64,000 bases of DNA, from positions 186,001 to 250,000 of the forward strand of contig NZ_JVLH01000006.1 of assembly GCF_001070855.1 (NCBI RefSeq), in the 5' to 3' direction. Positions 44,524-53,317 of the stretch are shown here, piece after piece. How positions within the stretch are numbered: position 1 is the first letter of the stretch; every line of letters starts with the position of its first letter. Source of the DNA: Trueperella pyogenes. GTDB lineage: Bacteria > Actinomycetota > Actinomycetes > Actinomycetales > Actinomycetaceae. The position numbers were made by a program, and so were the translations under genes. The notes under the pieces are model-generated. The model saw nothing but the letters and a program-made list of their open reading frames with translations, made no database searches and was not told the origin of the DNA.

Positions 44524-44529
44524 CGGCAA

Positions 44530-45855
44530 TTAAAAGCGTCGTGAGCGCCGCCCCATAGAGACCAGCGCGCCCTCGGGCATCACGCGGCCCGGGTCATAGC
44601 TAGCGGGAATCGCCGCCAAAGAGAGAGTGAAAACTGGCGGCACCGCTTGAGAAAGCTCGATGCGGCCACCCATCGTTTCAATGAGGTCCTTCGCCAATGC
44701 CAGGCCAATTCCACTGGAGCCGTGACCCGACACCCCATTTTCGAAAATATAGGGGGCCAATTCAGCATCAACGCCTTCGCCTTCATCAGAGACCTCGATG
44801 ATAACGCCTCGACTATTAGCACTATTGCGCGCGTGTACCCAGGTCGTACCAGCACCATAGCGCAAGGAATTCTCAATCAAAGTCGCAAGCACCTGTGCAA
44901 TCTTGGCCTCATCCGCAAGAATCGGCATATCTGCCTCATCTGTGAAGCGTAAGACGCGATCAGCCTTTTCGAAGGCTTCTTCCCATTCTTCACGCTGGGT
45001 GTTGAAGACTTCCAGAACATCAATGGCCTCAGTTGCAGAGGCATGTCGTTTATTTGTATCCAGCAGCTCAGTGACTACCGTTGTCAACCGTTCAACCTGT
45101 TCTAGGCATGAACGTGCTTCTTCCTGTACTTCTTCTTCGGTCGAAATCATTTCAATTTCTTCCAGGCGCATAGATAGCGCTGTCAAAGGAGTGCGAAGCT
45201 GATGCGAGGCATCGGCGGCCAGCTGCCGTTCGGCGGCCAAACGGCGTGCCATCTTCTCGCCCGTACGCTGAAGTTCTTCTTGAACAAGATCGATTTCTTC
45301 GATCCCTGAAGGCTTGACACGCGCTCGGACCTGTCCGGAACCAATTTGTTCCGCTTGAGCCGAAAGATAGATCAGAGGTGCCGAAAGACGCCGCGAAAAA
45401 CGCGCTGCAAGGGCCCAACCAACAACCAAAGAGACAAGGATCCCTAAAAGGAAAATCCCTGAAACACGAACGATGCTTCGAATCGCGTTACGCGCTGAAA
45501 TCATGACCGTCACTTTGACGCCATCGGGTGATGAGGCACTTCGAGTGATAGTGATTCCACGAAGCGGCTCCCCCAGAGTAATGGGCTGTGGGTTCTGGGG
45601 AATCATAATTTCGACGTAGGCAGGTTCCCCGTTGGCCACAAGGGTCTGCGCCCACATCCGCGCGTAGCCTTCAGAGAGGGTTGAGGTGCGTAGACGTCGA
45701 TCAAGATTGGTTTGAACTGTCTGCGCGCGGGTTTCCAACGAAGCCGTTTGCGTATTCCAAACAATCAACGAAGATGCCACAGCCGCTGGGATACCGAAAA
45801 TCAGTGCGACAACCGCAACCGCGGTCAAAATCATTCGCGCAGCACGTCTACGCAT
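44530..45855 (-). CDS. Sensor histidine kinase
   Basis: 441-aa membrane kinase. TM1 (about 10-32), a short extracytoplasmic sensor (about 35-128), TM2 (about 131-152), HAMP (to about 205), HisKA with His218 (LAADASHQLRTPLTALSMRLEEIE; Gln replaces the usual Glu after His) and HATPase_c with N box (LATLIENSLRYGAG), G1 (VSDEGEGVD) and G2 (GHGSSGIGLALAKDL). It follows its response regulator by 17 nt. The signal sensed is unknown; architecture resembles CseC/MprB-like envelope sensors. Confidence 0.92.
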   Translation of the reverse strand: MRRRAARMILTAVAVVALIFGIPAAVASSLIVWNTQTASLETRAQTVQTNLDRRLRTSTLSEGYARMWAQTLVANGEPAYVEIMIPQNPQPITLGEPLRGITITRSASSPDGVKVTVMISARNAIRSIVRVSGIFLLGILVSLVVGWALAARFSRRLSAPLIYLSAQAEQIGSGQVRARVKPSGIEEIDLVQEELQRTGEKMARRLAAERQLAADASHQLRTPLTALSMRLEEIEMISTEEEVQEEARSCLEQVERLTTVVTELLDTNKRHASATEAIDVLEVFNTQREEWEEAFEKADRVLRFTDEADMPILADEAKIAQVLATLIENSLRYGAGTTWVHARNSANSRGVIIEVSDEGEGVDAELAPYIFENGVSGHGSSGIGLALAKDLIETMGGRIELSQAVPPVFTLSLAAIPASYDPGRVMPEGALVSMGRRSRRF

Positions 45856-45872
45856 GACAGACCTTCAGAGAT

Positions 45873-46553
45873 TTAGGCAGTTGGCTTTTCGAAGCGGAAA
45901 CCCATTCCGCGAACAGTGGTGATATAGCGCGGAGATGTTGCATCATCACCAAGCTTGCGGCGAAGCCAGGACACATGCATGTCCAGTGTCTTTGTCGAAC
46001 CGCTCAGGCCATTTCCCCAAACTTCACGCATCAGGGTGTCGCGCGGAACGACGTTTCCAGCCTCGCGAACCAGAACGCGCAGGAGTTCAAACTCCTTTGC
46101 TGTCAGCGAGAGCTCTTTTCCTGCAACATAAGCACGGTGTGCGGCTACATCGATACGGACGTCCTGAACAACAAGATCGCCGTCTGCAACCTCGCCACCA
46201 CCACGGCGCAGCAGTGCGCGGACGCGGGCAAGGAGCTCTGCCAAGCGGAAAGGCTTGGTGACGTAATCATCTGCACCAGCATCAAGACCGACAACCATGT
46301 CAACTTCGTCGGCACGTGCAGTAAGGATGAGAACCGGCACGGAGGAGCCAGAGGAACGAATTTCCCTTGCAACATCCAGACCGTCCATATCGGGAAGACC
46401 TAGGTCAAGAACAACCAGGTCAACACCCTCAAGATCTTCGAGTGCGCTCCGGCCGTGGTCATGCGCGCGCACATCATAGGTTTCGCGTGCAAGGGCGCGG
46501 GTAAGCGGGCCAGCGATAGCCGGATCATCTTCAACGAGAAGCACTGTAGTCAC
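45873..46553 (-). CDS. OmpR-family response regulator
   Basis: 226-aa regulator paired with the adjacent kinase. Receiver with D9-D10, phospho-acceptor Asp50 (LVVLDLGLPDMDG), T in LILTARAD and K in YVTKPFRLAELL. Winged-helix effector at about 125-222 (LSLTAKEFELLRVLVREAGN; MHVSWLRRKLGDDATSPRYITTVRGMGFRF). The GTG start stands 6 nt after TATGCT, so a leaderless mRNA is likely. Confidence 0.94.
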   Translation of the reverse strand: MTTVLLVEDDPAIAGPLTRALARETYDVRAHDHGRSALEDLEGVDLVVLDLGLPDMDGLDVAREIRSSGSSVPVLILTARADEVDMVVGLDAGADDYVTKPFRLAELLARVRALLRRGGGEVADGDLVVQDVRIDVAAHRAYVAGKELSLTAKEFELLRVLVREAGNVVPRDTLMREVWGNGLSGSTKTLDMHVSWLRRKLGDDATSPRYITTVRGMGFRFEKPTA

Positions 46554-46559
46554 GGAAAC

Positions 46560-46565
46560 AGCATA
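46560..46565 (-). promoter_or_regulatory. -10 element of the leaderless response regulator
   Basis: TATGCT on the minus strand, 6 nt before the GTG at 46553. No clear -35 at 17 nt. Confidence 0.5.
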
Positions 46566-46646
46566 CCGGATTTCAGGGATCTCTTGTACATTTCTTGACC
46601 TAAATGGGATGAAATCACAAGATCAGGTAAAAAAGCAGGCAGTCTT

Positions 46647-47681
46647 CTAGAGACGATAGGTCAAAAGATAGGGCGAAATCGTTCCAAAACCGCGCAAAGT
46701 TGCACTTGGGAACTCTTCTACGTCGTACTCCATCCCCGCTTTACCCGCGGCAATCGCAGCAGCTGTGGTGGGATCCATCAAAATTTTGCCCACTGGAGCG
46801 ATATCTACCAGGCGCGAGGCCAAATTAACCGTCGGGCCAAACACATCACCTGAACGCGAAAAGACATCACCGCGCACGAAGGACGCACGAACAGGAAGCA
46901 TCTGATCATCAGCGCCCAGTTGTTCAATAAGTGAAACCGCTACTCGAAGGCCCGTTTCAAGATCATCGGCAATATACATGACCGCATCACCGATCATCTT
47001 CACCACTCGGCCACCTGCGTCAGTCACAGCATCGCGAGAAAGTTGCTCAAAACGACCAATGAGATCAACCAGACGCCCACCCAGAATCGTCGACGATGAG
47101 GTATACGAAACCATATCAACGAAGCCCAGGGATCGATTCAGCGGGAATCGCGGCTGCAATCCCTCATGTCCACGCGTGGCGATCTCATGATCCATCCGTT
47201 TGAGCAGCGCATCCAATTGACGTCGCCACGAATGTCGAAGGAGCTCATCGAACATGTCAACACGCTCACGAATATGGTCGAGGACATACATTCGTGCCGC
47301 GGTGTCATCTAAGCCGTAGCGTCGCATCGTGTCTTCAACCAAGGCTTCAACCTGCCACAAGCCCAAACGGTCAGCTAAGTGAGAATTCGCGCGGAGAAGC
47401 GAACGCGCGGTCGCCTGATCAATAGCCCCCGAAGCAATAAATTTTGACCACTCGATGAAAAGCCGAGCATCGTTTTCCGTAAAGACCTTTTCTTCGGCGC
47501 GCGGGGAGGGGAACCCCATTGCGACCCAGAATTCGCGAACATCCTCGCTGCTGGTCTGCGCCATCTGAGCAAGATCATCAACAGTGAGGGTAGCCGGACC
47601 ACCAAGGAGGGAAGAGCTATTGGTGTGTGCAGTCGAAAAATCGTGACTCAATCCTGCTTCTTCCTTTACAGCTTCCTCCAC
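46647..47681 (-). CDS. Class III adenylate/guanylate cyclase with N-terminal regulatory domain
   Basis: 344-aa soluble nucleotidyl cyclase. Residues 30-165 are a helical regulatory module like that of Rv1264/Rv2212-type cyclases (LTVDDLAQMAQTSSEDVREFW begins it). The catalytic domain (about 183-344) keeps the metal ligands Asp189 (GFVDMVSYT) and Asp232 (MIGDAVMY), the substrate-selecting Lys228 and Asp279, and transition-state Asn286 and Arg290 (PTVNLASRL), so it should be active as a homodimer; Lys/Asp favour ATP. Starts with GTG at 47681; upstream TACACT may be its -10. Divergent from maf. Confidence 0.88.
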   Translation of the reverse strand: MEEAVKEEAGLSHDFSTAHTNSSSLLGGPATLTVDDLAQMAQTSSEDVREFWVAMGFPSPRAEEKVFTENDARLFIEWSKFIASGAIDQATARSLLRANSHLADRLGLWQVEALVEDTMRRYGLDDTAARMYVLDHIRERVDMFDELLRHSWRRQLDALLKRMDHEIATRGHEGLQPRFPLNRSLGFVDMVSYTSSSTILGGRLVDLIGRFEQLSRDAVTDAGGRVVKMIGDAVMYIADDLETGLRVAVSLIEQLGADDQMLPVRASFVRGDVFSRSGDVFGPTVNLASRLVDIAPVGKILMDPTTAAAIAAGKAGMEYDVEEFPSATLRGFGTISPYLLTYRL

Positions 47682-47746
47682 GCATGTGGCCTAACACACA
47701 TTAGTGTAGTGAAGAAAAGCTGAGCCTGCACGGGAAAATTCATAGT

Positions 47747-48427
47747 ATGCACCTTGTATTAGCCTCACAATCTCCTGCCCGCCGACGCATCCTCCAGGAA
47801 GCCGGCATCACTCCTATCGTCAAAGTTTCCCAAGTGGACGAGGATTCAATCTTGGATCAGATCCCAAGTGCCTCCCCCGCTGAGAAAGTGTGTGCCCTTG
47901 CGAGCGCTAAAGGTAAGGCCGTGGCCTCGGCAATATGCGCGGGAACATTATCGCTGCACGAGGAGGACCTCCCCGAAGGTGAGTGCGTAATAGTTGCCTG
48001 CGATTCCATGCTCGAGGCCGGTGGGGAGTTACTGGGCAAGCCTCACGATCCCCAAGTTGCCCTTGCCCGAGTTAAAGCACTTTCCAAGGCACACACAACC
48101 TTGTGGAGCGGCCACTACCTGGCGCATCTACACTGCGATAAGGGCGGATGGAAGGTTGCGCGCGAAGACACACGTCCTTCCTCAACCGATATTCACTTTG
48201 GCTCGATCAATGACGAAGAAGCCCACGCCTACGTAGCAAGCGGCGAACCCTTAGAAGTCGCGGGTTCTTTCACCATCGACGGATTGGGTGGAGCCTTCAT
48301 TGAAGCCATTGAAGGCGACCACCACAACGTCATTGGAATCTCACTTCCCTTAATCCGCACCATGATGGCCGATATGGGATTGCAGTGGGTCAGCCTTTGG
48401 GATCGAAAAGGCCCTGACGCCCACTAA
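47747..48427 (+). CDS. maf: Maf-like nucleoside triphosphate pyrophosphatase
   Basis: 226-aa Maf/Ham1-superfamily house-cleaning enzyme that hydrolyses modified or canonical NTPs (dTTP/UTP-type). N-terminal LASQSPARRRILQEAGI (phosphate-binding Ser/Arg), KxKA-like ASAKGKAVA, general-base region VACDSMLEAGGELLGKP and C-terminal GGAFIEAIEGDHHNVIGISLPLI are present. A 10-15 residue insertion before VACDSM makes it slightly longer than average. No ribosome-binding site was found before the ATG at 47747. Convergent with dapC, 12 nt apart. Confidence 0.92.
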   Translation: MHLVLASQSPARRRILQEAGITPIVKVSQVDEDSILDQIPSASPAEKVCALASAKGKAVASAICAGTLSLHEEDLPEGECVIVACDSMLEAGGELLGKPHDPQVALARVKALSKAHTTLWSGHYLAHLHCDKGGWKVAREDTRPSSTDIHFGSINDEEAHAYVASGEPLEVAGSFTIDGLGGAFIEAIEGDHHNVIGISLPLIRTMMADMGLQWVSLWDRKGPDAH

Positions 48428-48439
48428 GCCCCTGAAGCG

Positions 48440-49582
48440 TCACGCTCGAATTGGCTGGGCGTTCAAACGGCTCGCAGCCTCGGCGACGCGTTCGTCGGTT
48501 GCGGTCAAGGCTACGCGCACAAAACCCGCCCCGGCCTCGCCATAAAAATCCCCGGGAGCAACGACAATCCCCCGCTGAGCGAAAGCATCAACGAGCTGCC
48601 AGGAATCAAAGTCACCACGAGGATCCCTCACCCACAGGTAAAGACCTGCAGCCGAATCCTTGTCTCGTTCAAGACCAGTACGAGCAATGGCATCGATCAA
48701 GATTTCACGTCGACGTGCATAGACCTGACGCTGCACCTCAACGTGTTCGGTGTCCTCCAGCGCGACCCGCATTGCAGCTTGCACTGGAGCAGGAACCATC
48801 ATCCCCGAGTGTTTGCGCACTTCAATAACAGGAGCAAGAAGCTCAGGATCTCCATACATCAAAGCCGCACGGTAACCAGCTAAATTCGACTGCTTAGACA
48901 GCGAATACAGCACGATCAGCGAACGAGGATCTCCATCACAGACACGTTCATCGAGCAGCGAGGGAACGCCCTCATGAAGGAAAGGCTCCTCCCATGCCAA
49001 AGCCGAGTAGCACTCATCAGAAATCACGACTGCGTCATGACTGCGAGCCCACTGGACGACCGTACGCAGCTCATCAAGCGTGAGGACATGGCCATCGGGG
49101 TTGCCCGGCGAGTTCAGCCATACAAGTTGAGCATCGGGCCACGACGAAGGATCTGTCGGGTCAACCGGAAGTGGAGTCGCTCCCGCTAAACGCGCGCTAA
49201 TGTCATAGGTCGGATACGAGGCCTGCGGGAATAAAACCGTATCTCCGGGACGCACTCCCAGAAGGAAGGGAAGCCATGCGACAGCTTCCTTGGAGCCGAT
49301 AGACGGCACAACGCCCTGCAATCCGACGTCCACCATGTTCCGCCGCTTTCCCCACGCAAGAATCGCATTGCGAAGCTCAGGGCTGCCAATCACGGTCGGA
49401 TATCCCGGCGCATCCGCGTGCTCTTGAAGCGCATCCTGAATAAGTGCGGGAGTGGGATCAACCGGAGTTCCAATCGACAGATCGCACACACCACGGGGAT
49501 GCTCAGCTGCCCGTTTACGGTAGGGGGCGAGCTGATCCCAAGGGAAAGAAGGCAGATCAAGTGGGCGCGGAAGGACGCTCAT
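48440..49582 (-). CDS. dapC: Succinyldiaminopimelate transaminase
   Basis: 380-aa class I/II PLP aminotransferase of the actinobacterial DapC type, acting in lysine and meso-diaminopimelate synthesis for peptidoglycan. PLP lysine Lys230 (LYSLSKQSNLAGYRAAL), Asp/Tyr pair ISDECYSALAWEE, LNSPGNPDGH and phosphate-binding IGSKEAVAWLP are in place. It follows fdxA by only 8 nt; fdxA-dapC is a conserved actinobacterial operon, which supports the assignment. Confidence 0.92.
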   Translation of the reverse strand: MSVLPRPLDLPSFPWDQLAPYRKRAAEHPRGVCDLSIGTPVDPTPALIQDALQEHADAPGYPTVIGSPELRNAILAWGKRRNMVDVGLQGVVPSIGSKEAVAWLPFLLGVRPGDTVLFPQASYPTYDISARLAGATPLPVDPTDPSSWPDAQLVWLNSPGNPDGHVLTLDELRTVVQWARSHDAVVISDECYSALAWEEPFLHEGVPSLLDERVCDGDPRSLIVLYSLSKQSNLAGYRAALMYGDPELLAPVIEVRKHSGMMVPAPVQAAMRVALEDTEHVEVQRQVYARRREILIDAIARTGLERDKDSAAGLYLWVRDPRGDFDSWQLVDAFAQRGIVVAPGDFYGEAGAGFVRVALTATDERVAEAASRLNAQPIRA

Positions 49583-49590
49583 GTGTTTCC

Positions 49591-49923
49591 TTACTTATCC
49601 CAATCTTCGTTCTGCGGAGGAAGGTCGCTGATCCACTGAACATCGAAGGACTGAGGACCGGTCTTCTGAGCACCACCCGGGCTGCCCAGATCAACGAAGA
49701 AATCCGCGTTGGCCTGCAGGTAATCGGACCATTCACTGGGGAGGTCATCCTCGTAGAAGATTGCTTCGGTCGGGCAGACCGGTTCGCACGCACCGCAGTC
49801 CACACACTCATCGGGGTGGATGTACAGGGTACGCTCGCCCTCGTAAATGCAGTCGACGGGGCACTCATCAACGCAGGCCCGGTCCTTAACATCAACACAG
49901 GGCTGGGCAATGACGTAAGTCAT
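49591..49923 (-). CDS. fdxA: Seven-iron ferredoxin
   Basis: 110-aa ferredoxin with cysteines C9, C17, C21, C25, C40, C43, C46 and C50; the arrangement (PCVDVKDRACVDECPVDCIY; HPDECVDCGACEPVCPTEAI) is that of [3Fe-4S][4Fe-4S] FdxA proteins. Small soluble electron carrier. AGGAGG lies before the ATG. First gene of the fdxA-dapC operon. Confidence 0.95.
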   Translation of the reverse strand: MTYVIAQPCVDVKDRACVDECPVDCIYEGERTLYIHPDECVDCGACEPVCPTEAIFYEDDLPSEWSDYLQANADFFVDLGSPGGAQKTGPQSFDVQWISDLPPQNEDWDK

Positions 49924-49962
49924 TAATTCCTCCTTGGACTGGGTTAGACAACCACTTCATTC

Positions 49963-49968
49963 TATTAT
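49963..49968 (+). promoter_or_regulatory. -10 element of leaderless SH3-domain gene
   Basis: TATTAT lies 7 nt before the ATG at 49976. No Shine-Dalgarno sequence; the 52-nt gap to fdxA also holds the fdxA ribosome-binding site on the other strand. Confidence 0.55.
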
Positions 49969-49975
49969 CGCCAAC

Positions 49976-50290
49976 ATGAAGACCCACGCGAACGAGCAGC
50001 CTTCTTCCCCCGAAAATAGCGAGAAGATAGGTCCTGCAGAGCATGCCCAAGCAGAAGCTTTTACGCGACAAGAAACGCACGCAATTCCCAATCTTCCGTG
50101 GATGCAATTGGGAGTGGGCTCCCGCGTGGTCGTCCGCTATCGTCTAGACGATGGTCTACACGATGCGCTGGGAACGCTCATCGAAGCTGCCCCAACCCAC
50201 GTGATCATCGAGACCCGACGCGGCCAGGTTCGCGTCGATGCGCGAACCATGGTCACCGGGAAGCGCGTCCCTCCCCCACCGCAGATCTAA
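49976..50290 (+). CDS. Small SH3-like (Rv0428c-type) domain protein
   Basis: 104-aa protein. The first ~45 residues are polar and probably disordered. The rest (GSRVVVRYRLDDGLHDALGT; THVIIETRRGQVRVDARTMV; GKRVPPPP) matches the small beta-barrel domain that precedes a GNAT acetyltransferase domain in Rv0428c-like proteins. Here no acetyltransferase follows: the frame stops at 50290 and the next gene is typA on the other strand. So it is either a stand-alone member or a truncated descendant. Confidence 0.7.
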   Translation: MKTHANEQPSSPENSEKIGPAEHAQAEAFTRQETHAIPNLPWMQLGVGSRVVVRYRLDDGLHDALGTLIEAAPTHVIIETRRGQVRVDARTMVTGKRVPPPPQI

Positions 50291-50335
50291 TCTGAACTTC
50301 AGTTGGCGTAGAAGGTCTATCAGGGCCGAAGGGAC

Positions 50336-52258
50336 TTAGTCCTTGTTCTGACGACGCTCGCGAGCGGCAATCTTGAAACGCTCTTGGGCGTCCAAGACGA
50401 CCTTACGCACGCGAACGGCCTCGGGAGTCACTTCAACGCACTCATCGTTAGCCGCAAACTCCAGGGACTCTTCCAAGGTGAGTTTGCGAGAAGGCGTCAA
50501 GGACTCGTAAACATCAGCGGTCGCACTACGCGTGTTGGTTTGTTTCTTTTCACGGCAGATATTGACATCCATATCCTCGCCGCGAGGATTCTCGCCAACA
50601 ACCTGGCCTTCATAGACCTCCGAACCCGGCTCAACAATGAAGGAGCCACGTTCTTGAAGATTCGTCATCGCGTAGGGAGTCGCCTGGCCTGCTCGGTCGG
50701 CAACAAGAGAGCCAGTCAAGCGCTGCTCAATTGCGCCCTGCCACGGAGCATAGCCTTCGGCGATCGACGAGGCGATACCGGTACCGCGGGTCTCAGTGAG
50801 GAAACGCGTACGGAAGCCAATCAAGCCTCGGGCGGGAACGACAAATTCCAAGCGAATCCAACCCGAACCGTGGTTTGCCATGGTCTCCATGCGGCCCTTG
50901 CGCTGAGCCATCAGCTGGGTGACCGAGCCGAGGTATTCCTCGGGGATATCAATGGTCATACGTTCCATGGGCTCGCTGCGCACGCCGTCGATGGTCTTGG
51001 TGACGACCTGCGGCTTACCAACGGTGAGTTCGAAGCCTTCACGGCGCATCTGCTCAACAAGAATTGCCAGAGCGAGTTCACCACGTCCCTGAACTTCCCA
51101 CGCATCGGGACGTTCTGTGGGCAAAACTCGAATGGACACGTTACCGATAAGTTCACGATCCAAGCGATCCTTCACCTGACGCGCGGTCACCTTTGCGCCC
51201 TTGACTCGTCCAGCCATGGGAGAGGTGTTAATACCGATCGTCATCGAGATCGCGGGATCATCAACGGTGATCAAGGGCAAGGGGCGAGGATCGTCGAGGT
51301 CAACCAGTGACTCACCGATAGTGATGTCTTCGATGCCAGCTACTGCAACGATATCGCCGGGCTCAGCGGTTTCAGCAGGAAGGCGCTCCAGGCCTTCGGT
51401 GCGAAGAAGCTCGGTGATTCGAACAGGCTTGATCGTCCCGTCGTGGCGGGCCAGACCAACGGTTTCACCCTTGCGCAGAGTGCCGTTGTGGATACGCAGC
51501 AGGGCGAGGCGGCCAAGGAAGGGCGAGGCATCGAGGTTCGTCACGTGCGCCTGCAGGGGTGCACCTTCCTCATATTCGGGGCCGGGGATACGCTGAAGGA
51601 TCGTCTCAAAGAGAGGCTCGAGATCCTCGGTGGGGATGTTGCCGTCGCCGGGGTTGGTCAGCGAGGATTTCCCTGCCTTTGCCGAGGCGTAGACAACGGG
51701 GACATCCAGCAGCGAGTCAACATCGGCATCCACGCCTTCGCTCATGAGGTCCTCAGCCAATGCAAGAAGCAGGTCCTGGGTTTCCGAGACGACCTCGTCG
51801 ATACGCGCATCGGGACGGTCAACCTTATTGACAACGATCACGACGGGAAGCTGGGCTTGAAGGGCCTTGCGAAGAACGAAACGGGTCTGCGGGAGGGGCC
51901 CTTCAGAGGAATCGACAAGGAGAACGACGCCATCGACCATGGACAGGCCTCGTTCAACTTCACCACCAAAGTCAGCGTGTCCGGGGGTGTCGATGACGTT
52001 AATGACCACGCCACCTTCGAGCCCAAGCTTTTGAGCAGCGGGACCGCGATAGTGGACCGCAGTGTTCTTGGCGAGAATCGTAATGCCCTTTTCGCGTTCA
52101 AGATCGCCTGAATCCATCACGCGTTCGCCGGTCTTCTCAACCGTATCGCGCTCATTGAAAGCACCCGACTGCCACAACATCGCATCAACCAAGGTGGTCT
52201 TGCCGTGGTCAACGTGTGCAACAATCGCGACATTTCGTAGATCTTCGCGGATGGTCAT
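50336..52258 (-). CDS. typA: Translational GTPase TypA/BipA
   Basis: 640-aa ribosome-associated GTPase needed for 50S assembly at low temperature or stress. G1 AHVDHGKTT (residues 14-22), switch I/G2 region EKGITI, G3 [12 protein letters not shown]4 NKVDRPDAR and G5 ASAK are intact. Domains II, III and V and the TypA-specific C-terminal domain follow ([41 protein letters not shown]). AGGGAG precedes the ATG. Confidence 0.96.
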   Translation of the reverse strand: MTIREDLRNVAIVAHVDHGKTTLVDAMLWQSGAFNERDTVEKTGERVMDSGDLEREKGITILAKNTAVHYRGPAAQKLGLEGGVVINVIDTPGHADFGGEVERGLSMVDGVVLLVDSSEGPLPQTRFVLRKALQAQLPVVIVVNKVDRPDARIDEVVSETQDLLLALAEDLMSEGVDADVDSLLDVPVVYASAKAGKSSLTNPGDGNIPTEDLEPLFETILQRIPGPEYEEGAPLQAHVTNLDASPFLGRLALLRIHNGTLRKGETVGLARHDGTIKPVRITELLRTEGLERLPAETAEPGDIVAVAGIEDITIGESLVDLDDPRPLPLITVDDPAISMTIGINTSPMAGRVKGAKVTARQVKDRLDRELIGNVSIRVLPTERPDAWEVQGRGELALAILVEQMRREGFELTVGKPQVVTKTIDGVRSEPMERMTIDIPEEYLGSVTQLMAQRKGRMETMANHGSGWIRLEFVVPARGLIGFRTRFLTETRGTGIASSIAEGYAPWQGAIEQRLTGSLVADRAGQATPYAMTNLQERGSFIVEPGSEVYEGQVVGENPRGEDMDVNICREKKQTNTRSATADVYESLTPSRKLTLEESLEFAANDECVEVTPEAVRVRKVVLDAQERFKIAARERRQNKD

Positions 52259-52358
52259 AAAGCTCCCTATACATTCTCGACGCGTATCACAGCTAGCTTA
52301 TCGCCGTTTTTGAGGAAGTCCCTTGTTCGGAGGGCTATGTGTGAGGCGTTACTCGCGC

Positions 52359-52364
52359 TATCCT
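52359..52364 (+). promoter_or_regulatory. -10 element of leaderless mutarotase gene
   Basis: TATCCT lies 6 nt before the ATG at 52371; no ribosome-binding site. Confidence 0.5.
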
Positions 52365-52370
52365 TGTCCA

Positions 52371-53210
52371 ATGACAAACCGACGCGTCTATCGCGCCAGC
52401 AATGACTGCTGTGATGCGAGCTTTTCAGATTCAGGTGCGCAGATCCTTACATGGCAGCCTTCCGGCACCGAGCCTGTCCTGTGGCTCTCCGAACGTTCCC
52501 TGCCTTGGGCATCGACGCCCGCACGGGGAGGAATTCCGATCTGCGCACCATGGTTTGGTGTTGCGACAGCTTCCTTGGCTGCACCCGGATCCGAAGCACA
52601 AAACCACGGATTCCTAAGAAATGCAACGTGGGAACTGATGGAACGTAGCGATTCCCGTGCAGTTCTTGAATTCGTTTACAAACCATCCACAAACGCTGAG
52701 ATGGCGAAATTCCCCCATCGTTTCACCTCGAAACTTGAGGTCACTTTCGGGGAGGAACTTCACCTAGTGCTTTCGATGAAGAACACCGATGACGAAGCCT
52801 TCTACGTTGATGAAGCCTTGCATTCCTATTTCAATGTTTCCGATGTGCGTGAAATTTGCATTCACGGCCTCGAAGGAGCAAACGAACTGGATACTGTCCA
52901 CGACACTCAAGGCACTCACGAAGGTCCGCTGACTTTCACTAAGGGTCGCGTCGATTCGATCTTCGATACAAGCAATGGAGCAATCATTGAAGATCCTGGT
53001 TTCAAACGACGGATTATTATTGAAAAAGACCACTCTGCATCGACAATCGTTTGGAATCCTGCCGAATCCAAAGCAGCGGACATGCACCACGAGGACTGGA
53101 AACACTTCGTCTGCGTCGAAGTAGGCAATATTCGTCGCAATGCGCTACTCCTTCGCCCGGGGCAATCTCACTGGATGTCCTTGACTATCAAGGTTGAAGA
53201 ACTCGCATAG
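52371..53210 (+). CDS. D-hexose-6-phosphate mutarotase (aldose 1-epimerase family)
   Basis: 279-aa galactose-mutarotase-like enzyme, similar to YeaD, that interconverts hexose-6-phosphate anomers. Seen: ILTWQPSGTEPVLWLSERS, RGGIPICAPWFG (substrate loop), NHGFLRNATWELM (conserved His), LHSYFNVSDV (catalytic His) and MHHEDWKHFVCVEVGN with the general base Glu. The start is set by the leaderless -10; the frame is open 16 codons upstream. Confidence 0.88.
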   Translation: MTNRRVYRASNDCCDASFSDSGAQILTWQPSGTEPVLWLSERSLPWASTPARGGIPICAPWFGVATASLAAPGSEAQNHGFLRNATWELMERSDSRAVLEFVYKPSTNAEMAKFPHRFTSKLEVTFGEELHLVLSMKNTDDEAFYVDEALHSYFNVSDVREICIHGLEGANELDTVHDTQGTHEGPLTFTKGRVDSIFDTSNGAIIEDPGFKRRIIIEKDHSASTIVWNPAESKAADMHHEDWKHFVCVEVGNIRRNALLLRPGQSHWMSLTIKVEELA

Positions 53211-53270
53211 GCGAGATCTTCACTGACGCGCCCCGCTGATCCCCCGAGCTAGTCGAAGAATCTCTTTCTG

Positions 53271-53317
53271 ATTGCCGTGGTTCCTACAGCCCGAAACGCT
53301 GTGCGAGCCACGGCAAT
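53271..53317. terminator. Long-loop inverted repeat at convergent gene ends
   Basis: ATTGCCGTGG (53271-53280) pairs with CCACGGCAAT (53308-53317) across a 27-nt loop that contains the esterase stop codon. It might reduce read-through from the mutarotase gene, but the loop is long and no T-run follows. Confidence 0.3.

Noticed and set aside
50384-51310. 308-codon open frame opposite typA
   Set aside because: It lies wholly antisense to the clearly conserved typA and has no domain or ribosome-binding site; codon bias on the true strand creates it.
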